Translations under genes and position numbers: made by a program | Shown here: positions 8,179-21,178 of the stretch, piece after piece | Numbering within the stretch: the stretch's first letter is position 1 | Layout: every line of letters starts with the position of its first letter | Notes under the pieces: generated by a model | Told to the model about the DNA's origin: nothing | What the model saw: the letters and a program-made list of their open reading frames with translations, nothing else | Database searches by the model: none | Source of the DNA: Marisediminitalea aggregata | GTDB lineage: Bacteria > Pseudomonadota > Gammaproteobacteria > Enterobacterales > Alteromonadaceae | Assembly (NCBI RefSeq): GCF_900129565.1 | Contig: NZ_FQWD01000003.1 | Coordinates: forward strand, 124,001 to 188,000 | DNA length: 64,000 nt | Direction: 5' to 3'

Positions 8179-10563
8179 TTAACGTTCTTCCTCGCCTCCG
8201 TTCACGATACAGGCAATATCGTATAAACGCTTCACGGCCAGGTCGTTAACCGAATGTTTTGGATAGCGGAATCTTGTCGACAACACGCCCGCCTCTCGCT
8301 CCATTAATAACTCCAGTGCGTCATCAACGGTTTCCACACAATAAACCGCAAACTGATTCTTTTTCACCGCTTCAACTACTGCTTTATCCAGCACCAGATG
8401 TTTAACATTGGATTTGGGAATAATAACGCCTTGGTCGCCGGTCAGGCCCCGATGCTGACACACATCGAAGAAACCTTCGATTTTTTCGTTTACCCCGCCG
8501 ACAGCCTGTACTTCTCCATACTGGTTAATCGAACCGGTAATAGCCAGTGACTGACGAATGGGGATATCTGTAATGGCTGAGATAAGCGCGACCAATTCAC
8601 CCAATGAGGCACTGTCACCGTCGATATGACCGTAAGACTGTTCCAGGGCAATATTTGCAGACAAGGTTAACGGGAACGACTGCGCATATTTATTACCCAG
8701 GTAGCCTGTTAACAACATCACCCCTTTGGAGTGAATAGGCTGACCAAGTTCAACTTCGCGCTCAATATCGACAACGCCATTTGCGCCGGCATACACAGTA
8801 GCCGTAATACGAGCAGGCGTACCGAATGCACTGTCACCTATGTCCATCACAGTAAGGCCGTTAACTTTGCCAATCGCCTTGCCATCGGTTGCGATCAGTA
8901 CCTGGCCTTCTTTTATGTCATTTAACAGTGAATCACTGACTCTGCCCGTACGGCGTTTTTTGGCCATCAGCGCAGAATTGAGGTGGCCCAGGTCAAGTAC
9001 CTTGTCACCGACTTTTGCACAGAAATAATGGGCTTCGTTGAGTAACTCAATGACATCCGCAAAATGCGCAGACAGTTTTTCCTGATGCTCAGCCATCCTC
9101 AGGGAATATTCTACCAGTCGATACATCGCCTGGTTTGTAATGCCTTCCAGCCCCAGACCGACCACTTTCTTGCGGACTCTGCCAACGAAGTCGAACAGAT
9201 TCTGGCGCGTTACGTCTATTTCGTGATCGAAGTCCACCAATACGCGAAACAGCTCGTTAAATTCAGAGTCATAGTCCTGCAGGGTGTAATACAAATCCCG
9301 GGAACCCAACAAGATGACTTTAATTTTAAGATCAATGGTCTGCGGCATTAATGTCATGGCATTCACCATGCCCATGTCCTGCTGTGGCAAGTCCATTTTT
9401 AACTTGCCAAATTTAATTGCCAGTTTAAGGGCATCCCACACATAGGGCTGGTGTAGTAAGTGGTCGGCATCCAGCAACAAATAGCCACCATTGGCCCGAT
9501 GCAGTGCACCTGGTCGAATCATACGATGGTTGGTATACACTGCACCGCCAACATGGGTGTACTCTATTGACCCAAACAAATTCTGATACGTCGGATTTGG
9601 CTCATAGATAACCGGCGCACCGCTGTCGAGGCCATGTGCACAAATTACATTGGGTAAAAACAACTCTTCCAGATAGGAGCGGCGTTCTCGCTCATCCAGT
9701 TTTTCACCCTTATCTTCAGTCAGAAACGAAATCACCGCCTCAATAAGATGAGATTTAATCTGACGCAAATGCTTCAGAATGCCTAAATCACTGGCATACT
9801 TATGTTCCAAATCTTTTAACAACGGGCGAATACCCTGCTCCGCTGTGCTGCGATTTAACTGGCGCAATTGTTCGGAATTTTCACGTTTCCACACGGGCAA
9901 CGCGATCAGGCTCTCACTCAGGCGATTCTCAAGTTCATCGATGAGTTGGTAAAAGAACTGGCGCTGCTCATCGGAAAGCGCAGAAAACTCCGTGTCGTTG
10001 AGTGGTTTATCATCCACGATGGGTGAGAAACTAACAGTACCCTGATCTTCATACATCGCCACAGAATTAGCCTGGGCGAATCGCTCTACCGCATTAAGGG
10101 CTTCATCGTACTTTTGTTCAAAATTACGTGCTATTGCCGCTTTTTTACGTAAATAGCCTGGGTTGTCGAACGCCGCAGGAAAAGTGTCGAGCAGCTCATC
10201 GAGCAAATTACTCATGTCTTTGGCAAAATCACGCGCCCCGCCCGGGTGCATACGCAGCACCAACGGCTCTCGTTCTTCCTCGAAGTTGTTGATAATGCAC
10301 CAATCATCCGGCGTGGCTAACTGACTGACATGACGCTCAATGTATTCCTTTACCAGGGTAAAGCGCCCGGTTGCATGTTCGCCCATCACAAACAGGTTGT
10401 AGCCAGTTGAGTCTACACTCAAGCCAAACGTCAGGGCTTCTCTCGCTCGTTCCTGGCCAATAAAGGTTGAACTCAGTGCGGCATCATCTTTTAATGCCTG
10501 ATTAATTGCCCGGCGATTAATTGAAGGCGTAAGCTGTGTTGCGCTCAAGCGCTCCCAGGTCAT
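8179..10563 (-). CDS. Lon-like ATP-dependent protease (LonB_AAA / YcbZ type)
   Basis: A 794-residue protein with an N-terminal AAA-like region and a C-terminal Lon protease domain. The nucleotide loop is GEHATGRFT (residues 61-69), with Arg where Walker A normally has Lys. The protease domain has the catalytic Ser in HIDGDSASLGELVALISA and the Lys in GGVNEKIEGFFD. A long charged linker (about 100-310) lies between, as in the AAA_32/LonB-type family, distinct from the Lon heat-shock protease. The chosen ATG at 10563 follows AGAAGAAAAGAACT; a TTG 20 codons upstream is less likely. Likely a cytosolic quality-control protease; substrates unknown. Confidence 0.88.
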   Translation of the reverse strand: MTWERLSATQLTPSINRRAINQALKDDAALSSTFIGQERAREALTFGLSVDSTGYNLFVMGEHATGRFTLVKEYIERHVSQLATPDDWCIINNFEEEREPLVLRMHPGGARDFAKDMSNLLDELLDTFPAAFDNPGYLRKKAAIARNFEQKYDEALNAVERFAQANSVAMYEDQGTVSFSPIVDDKPLNDTEFSALSDEQRQFFYQLIDELENRLSESLIALPVWKRENSEQLRQLNRSTAEQGIRPLLKDLEHKYASDLGILKHLRQIKSHLIEAVISFLTEDKGEKLDERERRSYLEELFLPNVICAHGLDSGAPVIYEPNPTYQNLFGSIEYTHVGGAVYTNHRMIRPGALHRANGGYLLLDADHLLHQPYVWDALKLAIKFGKLKMDLPQQDMGMVNAMTLMPQTIDLKIKVILLGSRDLYYTLQDYDSEFNELFRVLVDFDHEIDVTRQNLFDFVGRVRKKVVGLGLEGITNQAMYRLVEYSLRMAEHQEKLSAHFADVIELLNEAHYFCAKVGDKVLDLGHLNSALMAKKRRTGRVSDSLLNDIKEGQVLIATDGKAIGKVNGLTVMDIGDSAFGTPARITATVYAGANGVVDIEREVELGQPIHSKGVMLLTGYLGNKYAQSFPLTLSANIALEQSYGHIDGDSASLGELVALISAITDIPIRQSLAITGSINQYGEVQAVGGVNEKIEGFFDVCQHRGLTGDQGVIIPKSNVKHLVLDKAVVEAVKKNQFAVYCVETVDDALELLMEREAGVLSTRFRYPKHSVNDLAVKRLYDIACIVNGGEEER

Positions 10564-10712
10564 AGTTCTTTTCTTCTTTTTTCCCGTTTTGTACAGTGAA
10601 TCCTGAATAAGCCCACGTGTCAAACCTATTCCCGGGCCAGCAGTGTCAATCGCTTGTGTTTGCTTATTTAACGTACTAGCCTTGGCAAAAATAACGAAAA
10701 GAACGCAAAATT

Positions 10713-11243
10713 ATGAATCGATTAACGCCTTCTTATGTCACTGCACTGGTATTGTTGCTGATCATGGCTCCATTCGCGCACGCAGAGCCCAAGGTCACAG
10801 CGCAAAGTGAATACGGTTTTATCACCGAAAATGTCGTCACCATTAGCGCCTCCCCTGATGAGGTCTGGCAAAAACTTATTTACGGCGTGGATACCTGGTG
10901 GCCAAAAGATCACAGTTGGTGGGGTCAGGACGGTACCTTTACAATTTCACCTGAAGCTGGCGGCTGTTTTTGTGAAACCGCGGGTGAAAAGTCCGCTGAG
11001 CATTTACATGTTGTGTTTGTCGACCCGAATAAAAAGCTCGTCATGACCGGTGGCCTCGGCCCGCTTCAAGGCATGGGCTTGTTTGGTGCCTTGACCTTTG
11101 AACTCACCGAGCAAGATGACTCAACAAAGGTTGCAATGACATATCGGGTACATGGCTACTATCCGGATGGTTACCAGCAGCTTGCTCCTATCGTGGCACA
11201 GGTACAGGGACTCCAATTACAGGGCTTAGCTAACGCGTTTTAA
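10713..11243 (+). CDS. Exported SRPBCC-family protein
   Basis: 176 residues with a clear signal peptide (hydrophobic core 9-20, cleavage probably after AHA at 22-24). The mature part has the pattern of SRPBCC/START-like folds: VTISASPDEVWQKLI near the start, then a Trp-rich segment (VDTWWPKDHSWWG), GGCFCE, and late β-strands ending in the long C-terminal helix IVAQVQGLQLQGLANAF. Such proteins bind hydrophobic ligands; a periplasmic one is less common. No ligand can be named. Divergent from the Lon-like gene. Confidence 0.7.
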   Translation: MNRLTPSYVTALVLLLIMAPFAHAEPKVTAQSEYGFITENVVTISASPDEVWQKLIYGVDTWWPKDHSWWGQDGTFTISPEAGGCFCETAGEKSAEHLHVVFVDPNKKLVMTGGLGPLQGMGLFGALTFELTEQDDSTKVAMTYRVHGYYPDGYQQLAPIVAQVQGLQLQGLANAF

Positions 11244-11389
11244 GCCAGACTGGCTAAATTCCACGCAGTTAACCATAAAATCCTGCTCATTCATGCACAC
11301 GCTATTGTGGGAAGCACTATGGCTGGGCTATTCTATGCGGTTATTATATCAGGCACACTCGCCGTAAGCCGGCGGGTATATTTGTTTAA

Positions 11390-14023
<2,634 letters not shown>

Positions 14024-14025
14024 CA

Positions 14026-14529
14026 ATGCGCGCGTCTTATATCGGGCTTTTCCTGTTGCTGGCTGTGACGCTGGTCACTGCCGGTTGCGGTTTTCATTTA
14101 CGCAGTGCACAAACGCTGCCGGTTGGCAGCAGTTACGTACACATTATTGCTGGTAAACAGACTGCACCACTGGAGAAGTCGGTATTAGCACGCATGAAAG
14201 TCTATCAGATCAACAGTGGCAGTCAGGCGCTGGATGGTGAGGCTGCCTCTACGATCTCGGTAAAACTACAGCCCGAAAAGCTCGACAGACGATTACTGTC
14301 GGTGTTTGCCACAGGTCAGGTTGCCGAGTACGAACTTATTTATGGTGTGCGGTTTACCGCAACCTACCCCGACGGTAATCAAATCACACAGCAGTTTGAA
14401 GTGTTGCGTGAATACCAGGACGACCCCAAGCAAGTACTGGCAAAGTCCCGCGAACTTAATTTGGTACTCAGCGAAATGCGTACCGAGGCGGCTGATCGTA
14501 TCATTCGTATCATTTCAAATCAGCAGTAA
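14026..14529 (+). CDS. lptE: LPS-assembly lipoprotein LptE
   Basis: Outer-membrane lipoprotein that plugs the LptD barrel for LPS delivery to the cell surface. Lipobox VTAGC with lipidated Cys21, followed at once by GFHLR, the conserved opening of mature LptE. Family segments LDRRLLSVFATGQVAEYEL and FEVLREYQDDPKQVLAKSRE are clear. 167 residues. It begins 2 nt after the leuS stop, so translation is probably coupled. Confidence 0.94.
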   Translation: MRASYIGLFLLLAVTLVTAGCGFHLRSAQTLPVGSSYVHIIAGKQTAPLEKSVLARMKVYQINSGSQALDGEAASTISVKLQPEKLDRRLLSVFATGQVAEYELIYGVRFTATYPDGNQITQQFEVLREYQDDPKQVLAKSRELNLVLSEMRTEAADRIIRIISNQQ

Positions 14530-14543
14530 GGCACCGTCGTCGA

Positions 14544-15584
14544 ATGCAGGTTTATCCCGATAAATTCATCCCTACCCTAGAACGCGAGTTCAAAGGGTGC
14601 TATTTGATTTTCGGGGACGAACCACAGCAAAAATTCGAAATCCTGCAAGCATTACGGGAGAAAGCCAAACAACAAGGCTTTACCGAACGCAATGTCATGG
14701 TGGCCGACAACGAGTTCAGTTGGAATTCTCTTTTGGACGCCACTCAGGCCATGTCATTGTTCGCAGACAGACAAGTTATTGAGCTTGAGCTTCCCACCGG
14801 TAAACCTGGCACCGAAGGCGCGGCTTTGCTCACGTCTATTGCAGACAACTTGTCACCTGATACATTGCTCATTATTCACGGGCCACGTATCGGTAAAGAC
14901 GTGCAGCGCACTAAGTGGTTTAAAGCCCTGGATGCCATTGGCGCGTTTACTATTTGTTACCCCCTTGAAGGGAATGCCCTGTCTGGCTGGCTATCACGCC
15001 GATTACAACAGCATGGTTTTCAGTTCACACCTGGCTGCGTGAAAATGCTCGCCGATTTTTGTGAAGGCAATTTAATGGCCGGCGCACAAGAAATTGAAAA
15101 GCTGGTACTCGCCTATCCTGATAAGCACATTGACGAGCAAAAACTCAGCGAAGCACTGGTGGATCAATCGCGCTTCAATGTGTTCCAACTGGTCGACGTA
15201 ATGTTGCAGGGCGACCGGGATCGATGTGTGAAAATGCTCTATCGCCTCGAATCAGAGGGGATAGAGCCCAACATTGTTATCTGGGCGCTCATTCGCGAAT
15301 GGCAAACACTGTGGAACCTATGTCAGCTTCAACAAAGTCGTCAGCCCATCACCTGGCAAAAATTTGGTATCTGGAAAAACAGACAAGGCTTTTACCAACA
15401 GGCATTACAGCGGTTGAACACGGCACAGTTACAAGGCATAGGCGAACAGCTTACCCAGGCCGACTTTCTGTTCAAGCAAGAATCCGTGGTGCGGCCTTTC
15501 GTCAAACTAGCACACCTGTGTTTGCTGTTTACTGGCGTGCCACTATTACACATGCCGCTCAGTGACATGGACAGCCTGGCCTGA
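14544..15584 (+). CDS. holA: DNA polymerase III delta subunit
   Basis: Subunit of the clamp loader that opens the β-clamp. Opens MQVYPDKFIPTLEREFKGCYLIFGDEP, the typical start; a middle AAA-like region contains LLIIHGPRIGKD (no functional Walker A, as expected for delta); the C-terminal collar helices contain NIVIWALIREWQTLW. 346 residues, normal length. Its TGA stop overlaps the ATG of nadD (TGATG). Confidence 0.94.
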   Translation: MQVYPDKFIPTLEREFKGCYLIFGDEPQQKFEILQALREKAKQQGFTERNVMVADNEFSWNSLLDATQAMSLFADRQVIELELPTGKPGTEGAALLTSIADNLSPDTLLIIHGPRIGKDVQRTKWFKALDAIGAFTICYPLEGNALSGWLSRRLQQHGFQFTPGCVKMLADFCEGNLMAGAQEIEKLVLAYPDKHIDEQKLSEALVDQSRFNVFQLVDVMLQGDRDRCVKMLYRLESEGIEPNIVIWALIREWQTLWNLCQLQQSRQPITWQKFGIWKNRQGFYQQALQRLNTAQLQGIGEQLTQADFLFKQESVVRPFVKLAHLCLLFTGVPLLHMPLSDMDSLA

Positions 15585-16228
15585 TGATTGCGTTATTGGG
15601 AGGCACCTTTAATCCGCCTCATCAAGGGCATATTAATGCAGGACTTGATGCAATTAATGAAATCGGCGTAAATAAGCTTGGGTTACTGCCCTGCAATGTG
15701 CCACCACATAAATCTGCCCCGGAAACTGCGACGAAGCACCGTTTGGCAATGCTGGAGCTGGCATGCCGACAAAGTTCAAAGTTATATGTCGAACCCCTAG
15801 AACTTAGCTTACCGGCACCAAACTATACGGTAAAAACACTGGCGTATTTACGTGAAAGCGAGCCAGATAACGGAATCTGCTTTTTGCTGGGCGAAGATTC
15901 ACTGTATAATCTGCCATCCTGGTATGAATGGCAGCACCTCACTGAGTTTTGTCACCTCGTTGTTATGAGGCGACCGGCCAGTAAAGGGCAAATATTACCG
16001 ATTTTACAGGACTGGCTGAACACCCGGCTGGTCGATACCCCCGAAGCCTTACACGAACAAAGGTTTGGCCGGGTGTACATCACCCAGAGCAAGGATTACT
16101 CTGTGTCGTCTACGCAATTGCGAAACGCATTAGGTCAGGACGATCCAAACGATAATACTACGTCAGACTGGCTTCACCCCGACGTAGTGCACTATATTGA
16201 TACACATAAGTTATACCGTGCTGAATAA
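15584..16228 (+). CDS. nadD: Nicotinate-nucleotide adenylyltransferase
   Basis: Makes deamido-NAD from nicotinate mononucleotide and ATP in NAD synthesis. The nucleotidyltransferase motif is GGTFNPPHQGH (residues 6-16), with H13 and H16 in the HxGH-type site. The second motif SSTQLRNAL is near the C-terminus, and GEDSLYNLPSWYEW is typical. 214 residues. The start overlaps the holA stop codon. Confidence 0.96.
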   Translation: MIALLGGTFNPPHQGHINAGLDAINEIGVNKLGLLPCNVPPHKSAPETATKHRLAMLELACRQSSKLYVEPLELSLPAPNYTVKTLAYLRESEPDNGICFLLGEDSLYNLPSWYEWQHLTEFCHLVVMRRPASKGQILPILQDWLNTRLVDTPEALHEQRFGRVYITQSKDYSVSSTQLRNALGQDDPNDNTTSDWLHPDVVHYIDTHKLYRAE

Positions 16229-16247
16229 GCACTTGTGAGGAGAACTT

Positions 16248-16565
16248 TTGCAACACGAGCAACTCAAAGCCTTTGTTATTGACAAAATAGACGACATGAA
16301 AGGTCGTGATATTGTTGAACTGGACGTAAAAGGCAAATCAACGATCACCGATACGATGATCATTTGTTCCGGTAATTCCAAACGTCATGTCAGCTCTATT
16401 GCTGAACACGTTCAACTGGAATCAAAACGAGCAGGCATTTCACCGCTGAATGTTGAAGGCAAGGAAACCGGCGAGTGGGTATTGGTAGATCTGGGCGAAA
16501 TTATTGTACACATCATGCAAGATGAGTCGCGGGACTTTTATCAATTAGAGAAACTCTGGGGTTAA
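16248..16565 (+). CDS. rsfS: Ribosomal silencing factor RsfS
   Basis: Binds ribosomal protein L14 and blocks subunit joining in stationary phase. A 105-residue DUF143 protein with [26 protein letters not shown], and [16 protein letters not shown]. The start is a TTG with a strong GAGGAG site seven bases before it; there is no ATG nearby in frame, so TTG is well supported. Lies between nadD and rlmH as in E. coli. Confidence 0.95.
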   Translation: MQHEQLKAFVIDKIDDMKGRDIVELDVKGKSTITDTMIICSGNSKRHVSSIAEHVQLESKRAGISPLNVEGKETGEWVLVDLGEIIVHIMQDESRDFYQLEKLWG

Positions 16566-16594
16566 CCCGTCCCCTGCCTAAGGAGTAGCAGGCC

Positions 16595-17065
16595 GTGCGA
16601 ATTCAGATCATTGCTGTGGGTAACAAAATGCCTGACTGGGTCACTACTGGCACCCAGGAATTCCTGCGTCGGTTTCCCGCTGATATGCCAGTCAGTTTTG
16701 TTGAGATTGCCCCGGGTAAACGCGGCAAAAATGCTGACATTAAACGCATCCTGCAAAAAGAAGGCGAAGCCATGATGGCCGCCATCGGCAAAAACCATAA
16801 AGTGGTTACACTGGAAGTGACTGGACGCCCTTGGGATACCCCAACGCTGGCTAAACAACTCGACAACTGGAAAATGGATGGCCGGGATGTGAGCTTGTTA
16901 ATTGGCGGTCCGGAAGGGCTGGCACCCGAGTGCTGCGCCCTTGCTGAGCAACGCTGGTCGTTGTCTGCATTGACCCTGCCTCACCCCATGGTCAGAATCA
17001 TTGTGACAGAAGCCCTCTACCGCGCCTGGTCTGTTACACAAAACCATCCGTACCATCGCGAGTAG
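16595..17065 (+). CDS. rlmH: 23S rRNA (pseudouridine-1915-N3) methyltransferase
   Basis: SPOUT-fold enzyme that methylates pseudouridine 1915 of 23S rRNA on the 70S ribosome. 156 residues, starting at GTG with AAGGAG upstream. The SAM knot contains [12 protein letters not shown] and ends [18 protein letters not shown], then NHPYHRE, all diagnostic. It follows rsfS by 29 bp and precedes mrdA by 4 bp. Confidence 0.97.
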   Translation: MRIQIIAVGNKMPDWVTTGTQEFLRRFPADMPVSFVEIAPGKRGKNADIKRILQKEGEAMMAAIGKNHKVVTLEVTGRPWDTPTLAKQLDNWKMDGRDVSLLIGGPEGLAPECCALAEQRWSLSALTLPHPMVRIIVTEALYRAWSVTQNHPYHRE

Positions 17066-17069
17066 TCCA

Positions 17070-18965
17070 ATGCCAATCAAGCGCCAGACGATTCGCGATC
17101 ACTCTGCCGAGGCCAACCTGTTTGCCCGCCGCACCGTCATTGCCGGCCTGATTGTCATAGCCTTATTGGGCATGGTGGTCAGCAATTTGTATTACCTGCA
17201 GGTCAAGCATTTTGACGACTACCAGACCCGTTCTAACGGCAACCGAATTAAAGTACTGCCTATCGCGCCCAACCGGGGTCTGATTTACGACCGAAATGGT
17301 GTGTTACTGGCTGAAAACCGTCCGGTTTATAACCTGGAAGTCATTCCGGAGCAGGTTGATAACCTTGAGGAAACACTTGCAGGCTTACAGTCGTTAATGG
17401 GGATCACCGACGATGAAATAGACGACTTTCGTCAGGCATTAAGAGGACAGCGCCGTTTTAAACCGGTTGCCTTGCGTTCCCGTCTGTCTGAACAAGAAGT
17501 CGCTCGCTTTGCCAGCCGCAGCCATCAGTATCCTGGCGTATCCATCGAAGCGCGTCTTGCTCGCTATTATCCCTATGGAGATATGCTCACGCACGTGTTG
17601 GGTTACGTGGCCAAAATTAATAAAAAAGACCTGCAAAAGATCAAAGAAGCCGGTCAGGAAGCAAATTACGCCGCCACCTATGACATAGGCAAACTGGGCA
17701 TTGAAAAATATCACGAGGATATTTTGCATGGCAGTGTGGGATACCAGCAGGTAGAAGTAAACAGTCAGGGCCGTATTATCCGCACTCTGGATGTTGATCC
17801 ACCGGTACCAGGCCGTGATATTGTGCTGAACATTGATATTCGCTTACAGCAAGCGGCTCAGAAAGCATTAGAAGGCCAGCGCGGGACCGTTGTTCTGGCT
17901 TCGCCGCATACCGGTGGTATTCTGGCCATGTATTCTAATCCCAGTTACGACCCTAATTTATTTGTTCACGGTATAAGCCGTAAGAATTACGCAGCGTTGC
18001 TGAATTCACCTGATCGCCCGCTGATCAACCGGGCGACTCAGGGCCAGTACCCTCCCGCGTCAACCGTCAAACCACTGCTGGCGTTATTGAGTCTGGAAAC
18101 TGAAACCATCGACAAGTCGTTCACCATAAAAGATAACGGTCGGTACTCCCTGCCTAACGTCAGTCATGTGTGGCGTGACTGGAAAAAGTGGGGGCACGGC
18201 GATGTCGACGTAACCCGCTCAATTGAAGTGTCCTGCGATACTTATTATTACGAATTAGCCTATCAGATGGGTATCGACATGATCAGCGGATACATGTCGG
18301 AGTTTGGTTTTGGTGACTACACCGGTATCGATCTTTACGAAGAAAGCGATGCCAATATGCCGAGCCGGGGCTGGAAGAAAGCCCGACATAATCAGCCTTG
18401 GTATATCGGCGATACAATCTCTGTTGGAATTGGTCAGGGCTACTGGACGACAACACCAGTACAACTGGTACACGCAACCAATGCGTTGGTTAACTATGGC
18501 GCGCGCTTTGTGCCGCAAATATTAAGGGGCTACCACCAGCCCGATGGCCAGGTAGCATTAGAACCGCTTAAATCGTTGCGCCCTATTGAAATCAAGAATC
18601 AGGAAAACTGGGAAATTGTACTCGATGCTATGTATGGCACAGTAAACCGGGAACATGGTACCGCCAGAACGGCGTTTGTCGGCACCAACTATACAGCAGC
18701 GGGTAAAACAGGGACTGCGCAACTTTTCTCGGTTGGCCAGAACGAAAAATACGAGGCAGAAAAAGTCGATGAACGTTTGCGGGATAACGCAATGTATGTT
18801 GGTTTTGCGCCATACGAAAACCCAGAACTCACTGTTGCTGTGGTGCTGGAAAACGCCGGTGGTGGTAGCTCAAATGCCGCCCCTATCGCACGCATCATGA
18901 TGGACGAGTTTTTTCGTCTGAACCCGGACGCCATCAAATACCCGAAAACAGCAAAAGCCGACTAA
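17070..18965 (+). CDS. mrdA: Penicillin-binding protein 2
   Basis: Transpeptidase of the elongasome that crosslinks peptidoglycan during side-wall growth. A single membrane anchor at about 22-44, a pedestal/dimerisation domain, and the transpeptidase domain with SxxK at 331-334 (STVK), SCDTYYYE as the SxN-type segment, and KTG at 546-548. 631 residues, near E. coli PBP2. Followed after 4 bp by its SEDS partner mrdB. Confidence 0.97.
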   Translation: MPIKRQTIRDHSAEANLFARRTVIAGLIVIALLGMVVSNLYYLQVKHFDDYQTRSNGNRIKVLPIAPNRGLIYDRNGVLLAENRPVYNLEVIPEQVDNLEETLAGLQSLMGITDDEIDDFRQALRGQRRFKPVALRSRLSEQEVARFASRSHQYPGVSIEARLARYYPYGDMLTHVLGYVAKINKKDLQKIKEAGQEANYAATYDIGKLGIEKYHEDILHGSVGYQQVEVNSQGRIIRTLDVDPPVPGRDIVLNIDIRLQQAAQKALEGQRGTVVLASPHTGGILAMYSNPSYDPNLFVHGISRKNYAALLNSPDRPLINRATQGQYPPASTVKPLLALLSLETETIDKSFTIKDNGRYSLPNVSHVWRDWKKWGHGDVDVTRSIEVSCDTYYYELAYQMGIDMISGYMSEFGFGDYTGIDLYEESDANMPSRGWKKARHNQPWYIGDTISVGIGQGYWTTTPVQLVHATNALVNYGARFVPQILRGYHQPDGQVALEPLKSLRPIEIKNQENWEIVLDAMYGTVNREHGTARTAFVGTNYTAAGKTGTAQLFSVGQNEKYEAEKVDERLRDNAMYVGFAPYENPELTVAVVLENAGGGSSNAAPIARIMMDEFFRLNPDAIKYPKTAKAD

Positions 18966-18969
18966 TGCC

Positions 18970-20085
18970 ATGAAAAAAACCACACTGAATGAACGGCAAA
19001 CAACCATTTGGCAAACCCTGCACATCGACATCCCTTTATTATTAGGGTTACTGGTGCTGATGGGTGTAGGGTTGGTTACCATTTATTCCGCAGGTGGTCA
19101 GGACATGGATCTGATTAACCGACAGGTTATTCGATTAGGCATCGCCCTGTTTGTGATGTTCGTTCTGGCGCAGGTGCCGCCCATGGCCTACCGACGGCTG
19201 AGTATTTATGCCTATGGTGCGGGTATTCTCATGCTTATTGCCGTGCTGTTATTTGGTGACATCGGTAAAGGTGCACAGCGCTGGCTGGATTTAGGGTTTG
19301 TGCGGTTTCAGCCTTCAGAGGCCATGAAGCTCGCCGTGCCCATGATGATTGCCTGGTATATCAGCAAATTCACTATGCCTCCCACCTTATCGCAAATCGT
19401 CATTGCTTTTGTACTGGTCGTCGTACCCACAATACTCATCGCAAAACAGCCGGATTTAGGCACATCCCTGCTGATTGCCAGCTCAGGAATATTTGTTATT
19501 TTTCTGGCCGGCATGAGCTGGAAACTGATAGGCATTGTTGCGGCATTAGGTGGCGCGTTCCTGCCAATCATGTGGATATTCCTGATGCAGGACTATCAAA
19601 AGCAACGAGTATTAACCTTTTTGAACCCCGAGAGTGACCCTTTGGGATCGGGCTACCACATTATTCAATCAAAAATAGCGATTGGCTCTGGTGGTCTGGA
19701 AGGTAAAGGCTGGCTGCAAGGCACCCAAAGTCAGTTAGAATTTCTCCCTGAGCGGCATACTGATTTTATCTTTGCCGTATTCAGTGAAGAATTTGGCCTG
19801 ACAGGCGTACTGGTATTGTTAGCCATTTATCTGTTCATTATTGTGCGTGGTCTGATGCTGGCCGTCCGCGCGCAGAATGCCTACAGCAAACTCCTGGCTG
19901 GGAGTATCACCCTCACCTTCTTTGTTTACGTATTTGTCAACATGGGCATGGTGTCCGGCATTTTACCTGTGGTAGGCGTGCCCCTGCCTCTTGTGAGTTA
20001 CGGTGGTACATCTATGGTGACTTTGCTGGCCGGATTTGGCATTCTTATGGGTATCGGCACACAAAAACGATTAATGTCGCGCTAA
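18970..20085 (+). CDS. mrdB: Rod shape-determining peptidoglycan polymerase RodA
   Basis: SEDS-family glycosyltransferase that polymerises glycan strands with PBP2. About ten membrane helices in 371 residues. Signature elements: [18 protein letters not shown], the loop [30 protein letters not shown], and [13 protein letters not shown] near the end. The stop overlaps the rlpA start by one base (TAATG). Confidence 0.97.
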   Translation: MKKTTLNERQTTIWQTLHIDIPLLLGLLVLMGVGLVTIYSAGGQDMDLINRQVIRLGIALFVMFVLAQVPPMAYRRLSIYAYGAGILMLIAVLLFGDIGKGAQRWLDLGFVRFQPSEAMKLAVPMMIAWYISKFTMPPTLSQIVIAFVLVVVPTILIAKQPDLGTSLLIASSGIFVIFLAGMSWKLIGIVAALGGAFLPIMWIFLMQDYQKQRVLTFLNPESDPLGSGYHIIQSKIAIGSGGLEGKGWLQGTQSQLEFLPERHTDFIFAVFSEEFGLTGVLVLLAIYLFIIVRGLMLAVRAQNAYSKLLAGSITLTFFVYVFVNMGMVSGILPVVGVPLPLVSYGGTSMVTLLAGFGILMGIGTQKRLMSR

Positions 20086-21017
20086 TGCAAAGGTTTACGT
20101 CGGTTTTTTTATGGGTTTTGTTAATGGCCGGGCTCTCAGCCTGCCAGGCGCCGTCACGTTACACGCGGGCGGTGGATTCTGCCCCCGATTACGACTATGA
20201 CGAGCCAGAGATGCTGGATGCCGAACCCCGTTATGAGCCTTATCGCGAACAAAATAGCCTGCCTTATGAAGTATTTGGTAAGCGGTATCAACCGCTAACA
20301 ACGGGAAAAGGCTACGTGCAAACCGGCCAGGCCTCGTGGTACGGCCAGAAATTTCATGGTCATCTCACATCAAATGGTGAAGTCTATGACATGTTTGGCA
20401 TGACCGCCGCACACAAGACGCTTCCCTTGCCCTCCTATGTCAGGGTCACCAACCTGGAAAACCAGCAAACCGCGATTGTGCGGGTTAACGACCGCGGCCC
20501 ATTTCACTCAGATCGCATTATTGATTTGTCCTACGCGGCAGCAAAAAAACTGGGGTATCACGATGTTGGGACCACCCGTGTCAAACTGGAAGTCATTCAT
20601 GTTGATAAACATGACATGGTAACCGTTGGTAATGAACCACCCGTGCCCTACTCACTCTACGCAGGCCAGTTGCCTGACGAAGCTGATTTGCATACCGCAA
20701 GCGAGGCAGCGGATGATGCAGCCCAAAATCCCGACTTAGCAGAGGCGTCCACGCCAGCAGAATCAGATACGCCTGTATTAACCTCACTCAAAGGCTATTA
20801 CATTCAGGTTGCGGCATTGTCAGATGCAGAACGGGCAAAACAGTTGTCAGACGGCCTTTCCAGTCTTTATCAGGTGCCGGCAGAAATGCCACTCATCGAC
20901 GACATCTACCGGTTGCGCTTGGGGCCACTGACAGACCGTTTTCAATTAAAAATGCTACTGGATGAACTAAAGCAAAACGGCTATCCCGGTGCCTACACTA
21001 TAGAAGCTGCACTGTAG
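20085..21017 (+). CDS. rlpA: Septal-ring lytic transglycosylase RlpA family lipoprotein
   Basis: Outer-membrane lipoprotein that cleaves or binds denuded glycan strands. Lipobox MAGLSAC with Cys20. The RlpA double-psi β-barrel spans about 78-160, with GQASWYGQKFHGHLTSNGE and VRVNDRGPFHSDRIIDLS. A low-complexity acidic linker follows, and a C-terminal SPOR domain (about 233-308, GYYIQVAALSDAERAKQL) binds septal peptidoglycan. Last member of the tight run; dacA follows after 161 bp. Confidence 0.94.
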   Translation: MQRFTSVFLWVLLMAGLSACQAPSRYTRAVDSAPDYDYDEPEMLDAEPRYEPYREQNSLPYEVFGKRYQPLTTGKGYVQTGQASWYGQKFHGHLTSNGEVYDMFGMTAAHKTLPLPSYVRVTNLENQQTAIVRVNDRGPFHSDRIIDLSYAAAKKLGYHDVGTTRVKLEVIHVDKHDMVTVGNEPPVPYSLYAGQLPDEADLHTASEAADDAAQNPDLAEASTPAESDTPVLTSLKGYYIQVAALSDAERAKQLSDGLSSLYQVPAEMPLIDDIYRLRLGPLTDRFQLKMLLDELKQNGYPGAYTIEAAL

Positions 21018-21042
21018 TCAGCGTTGCATAAGCGTTTGCCGA

Positions 21043-21073
21043 TTTTCGTAGCGTGATGTTTTCGTAGCGAGAT
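21043..21073 (+). repeat. Two-copy direct repeat before dacA
   Basis: TTTTCGTAGCGTGAT (21043-21057) and TTTTCGTAGCGAGAT (21059-21073) are near-identical 15-mers with a 16-bp period, in the 161-bp gap between rlpA and dacA. Could be a protein-binding site or a chance duplication. Confidence 0.6.
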
Positions 21074-21178
21074 ATCGTGAATTAAACTTTTTTAGGTTGC
21101 CCTAGTCCAATACCCTGGCATACGTTAGAATGCCGATGTTTATGACAGTCTTCATTTCCAACCAAAAACGGTAACACC

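Noticed and set aside
10600..10623. TTG start for the Lon-like protease with TTGACA read as a -35 box
   Set aside because: TTGACA at the TTG could be a promoter element, but no -10 lies at 16-18 bp; the internal ATG has the better ribosome-binding site.
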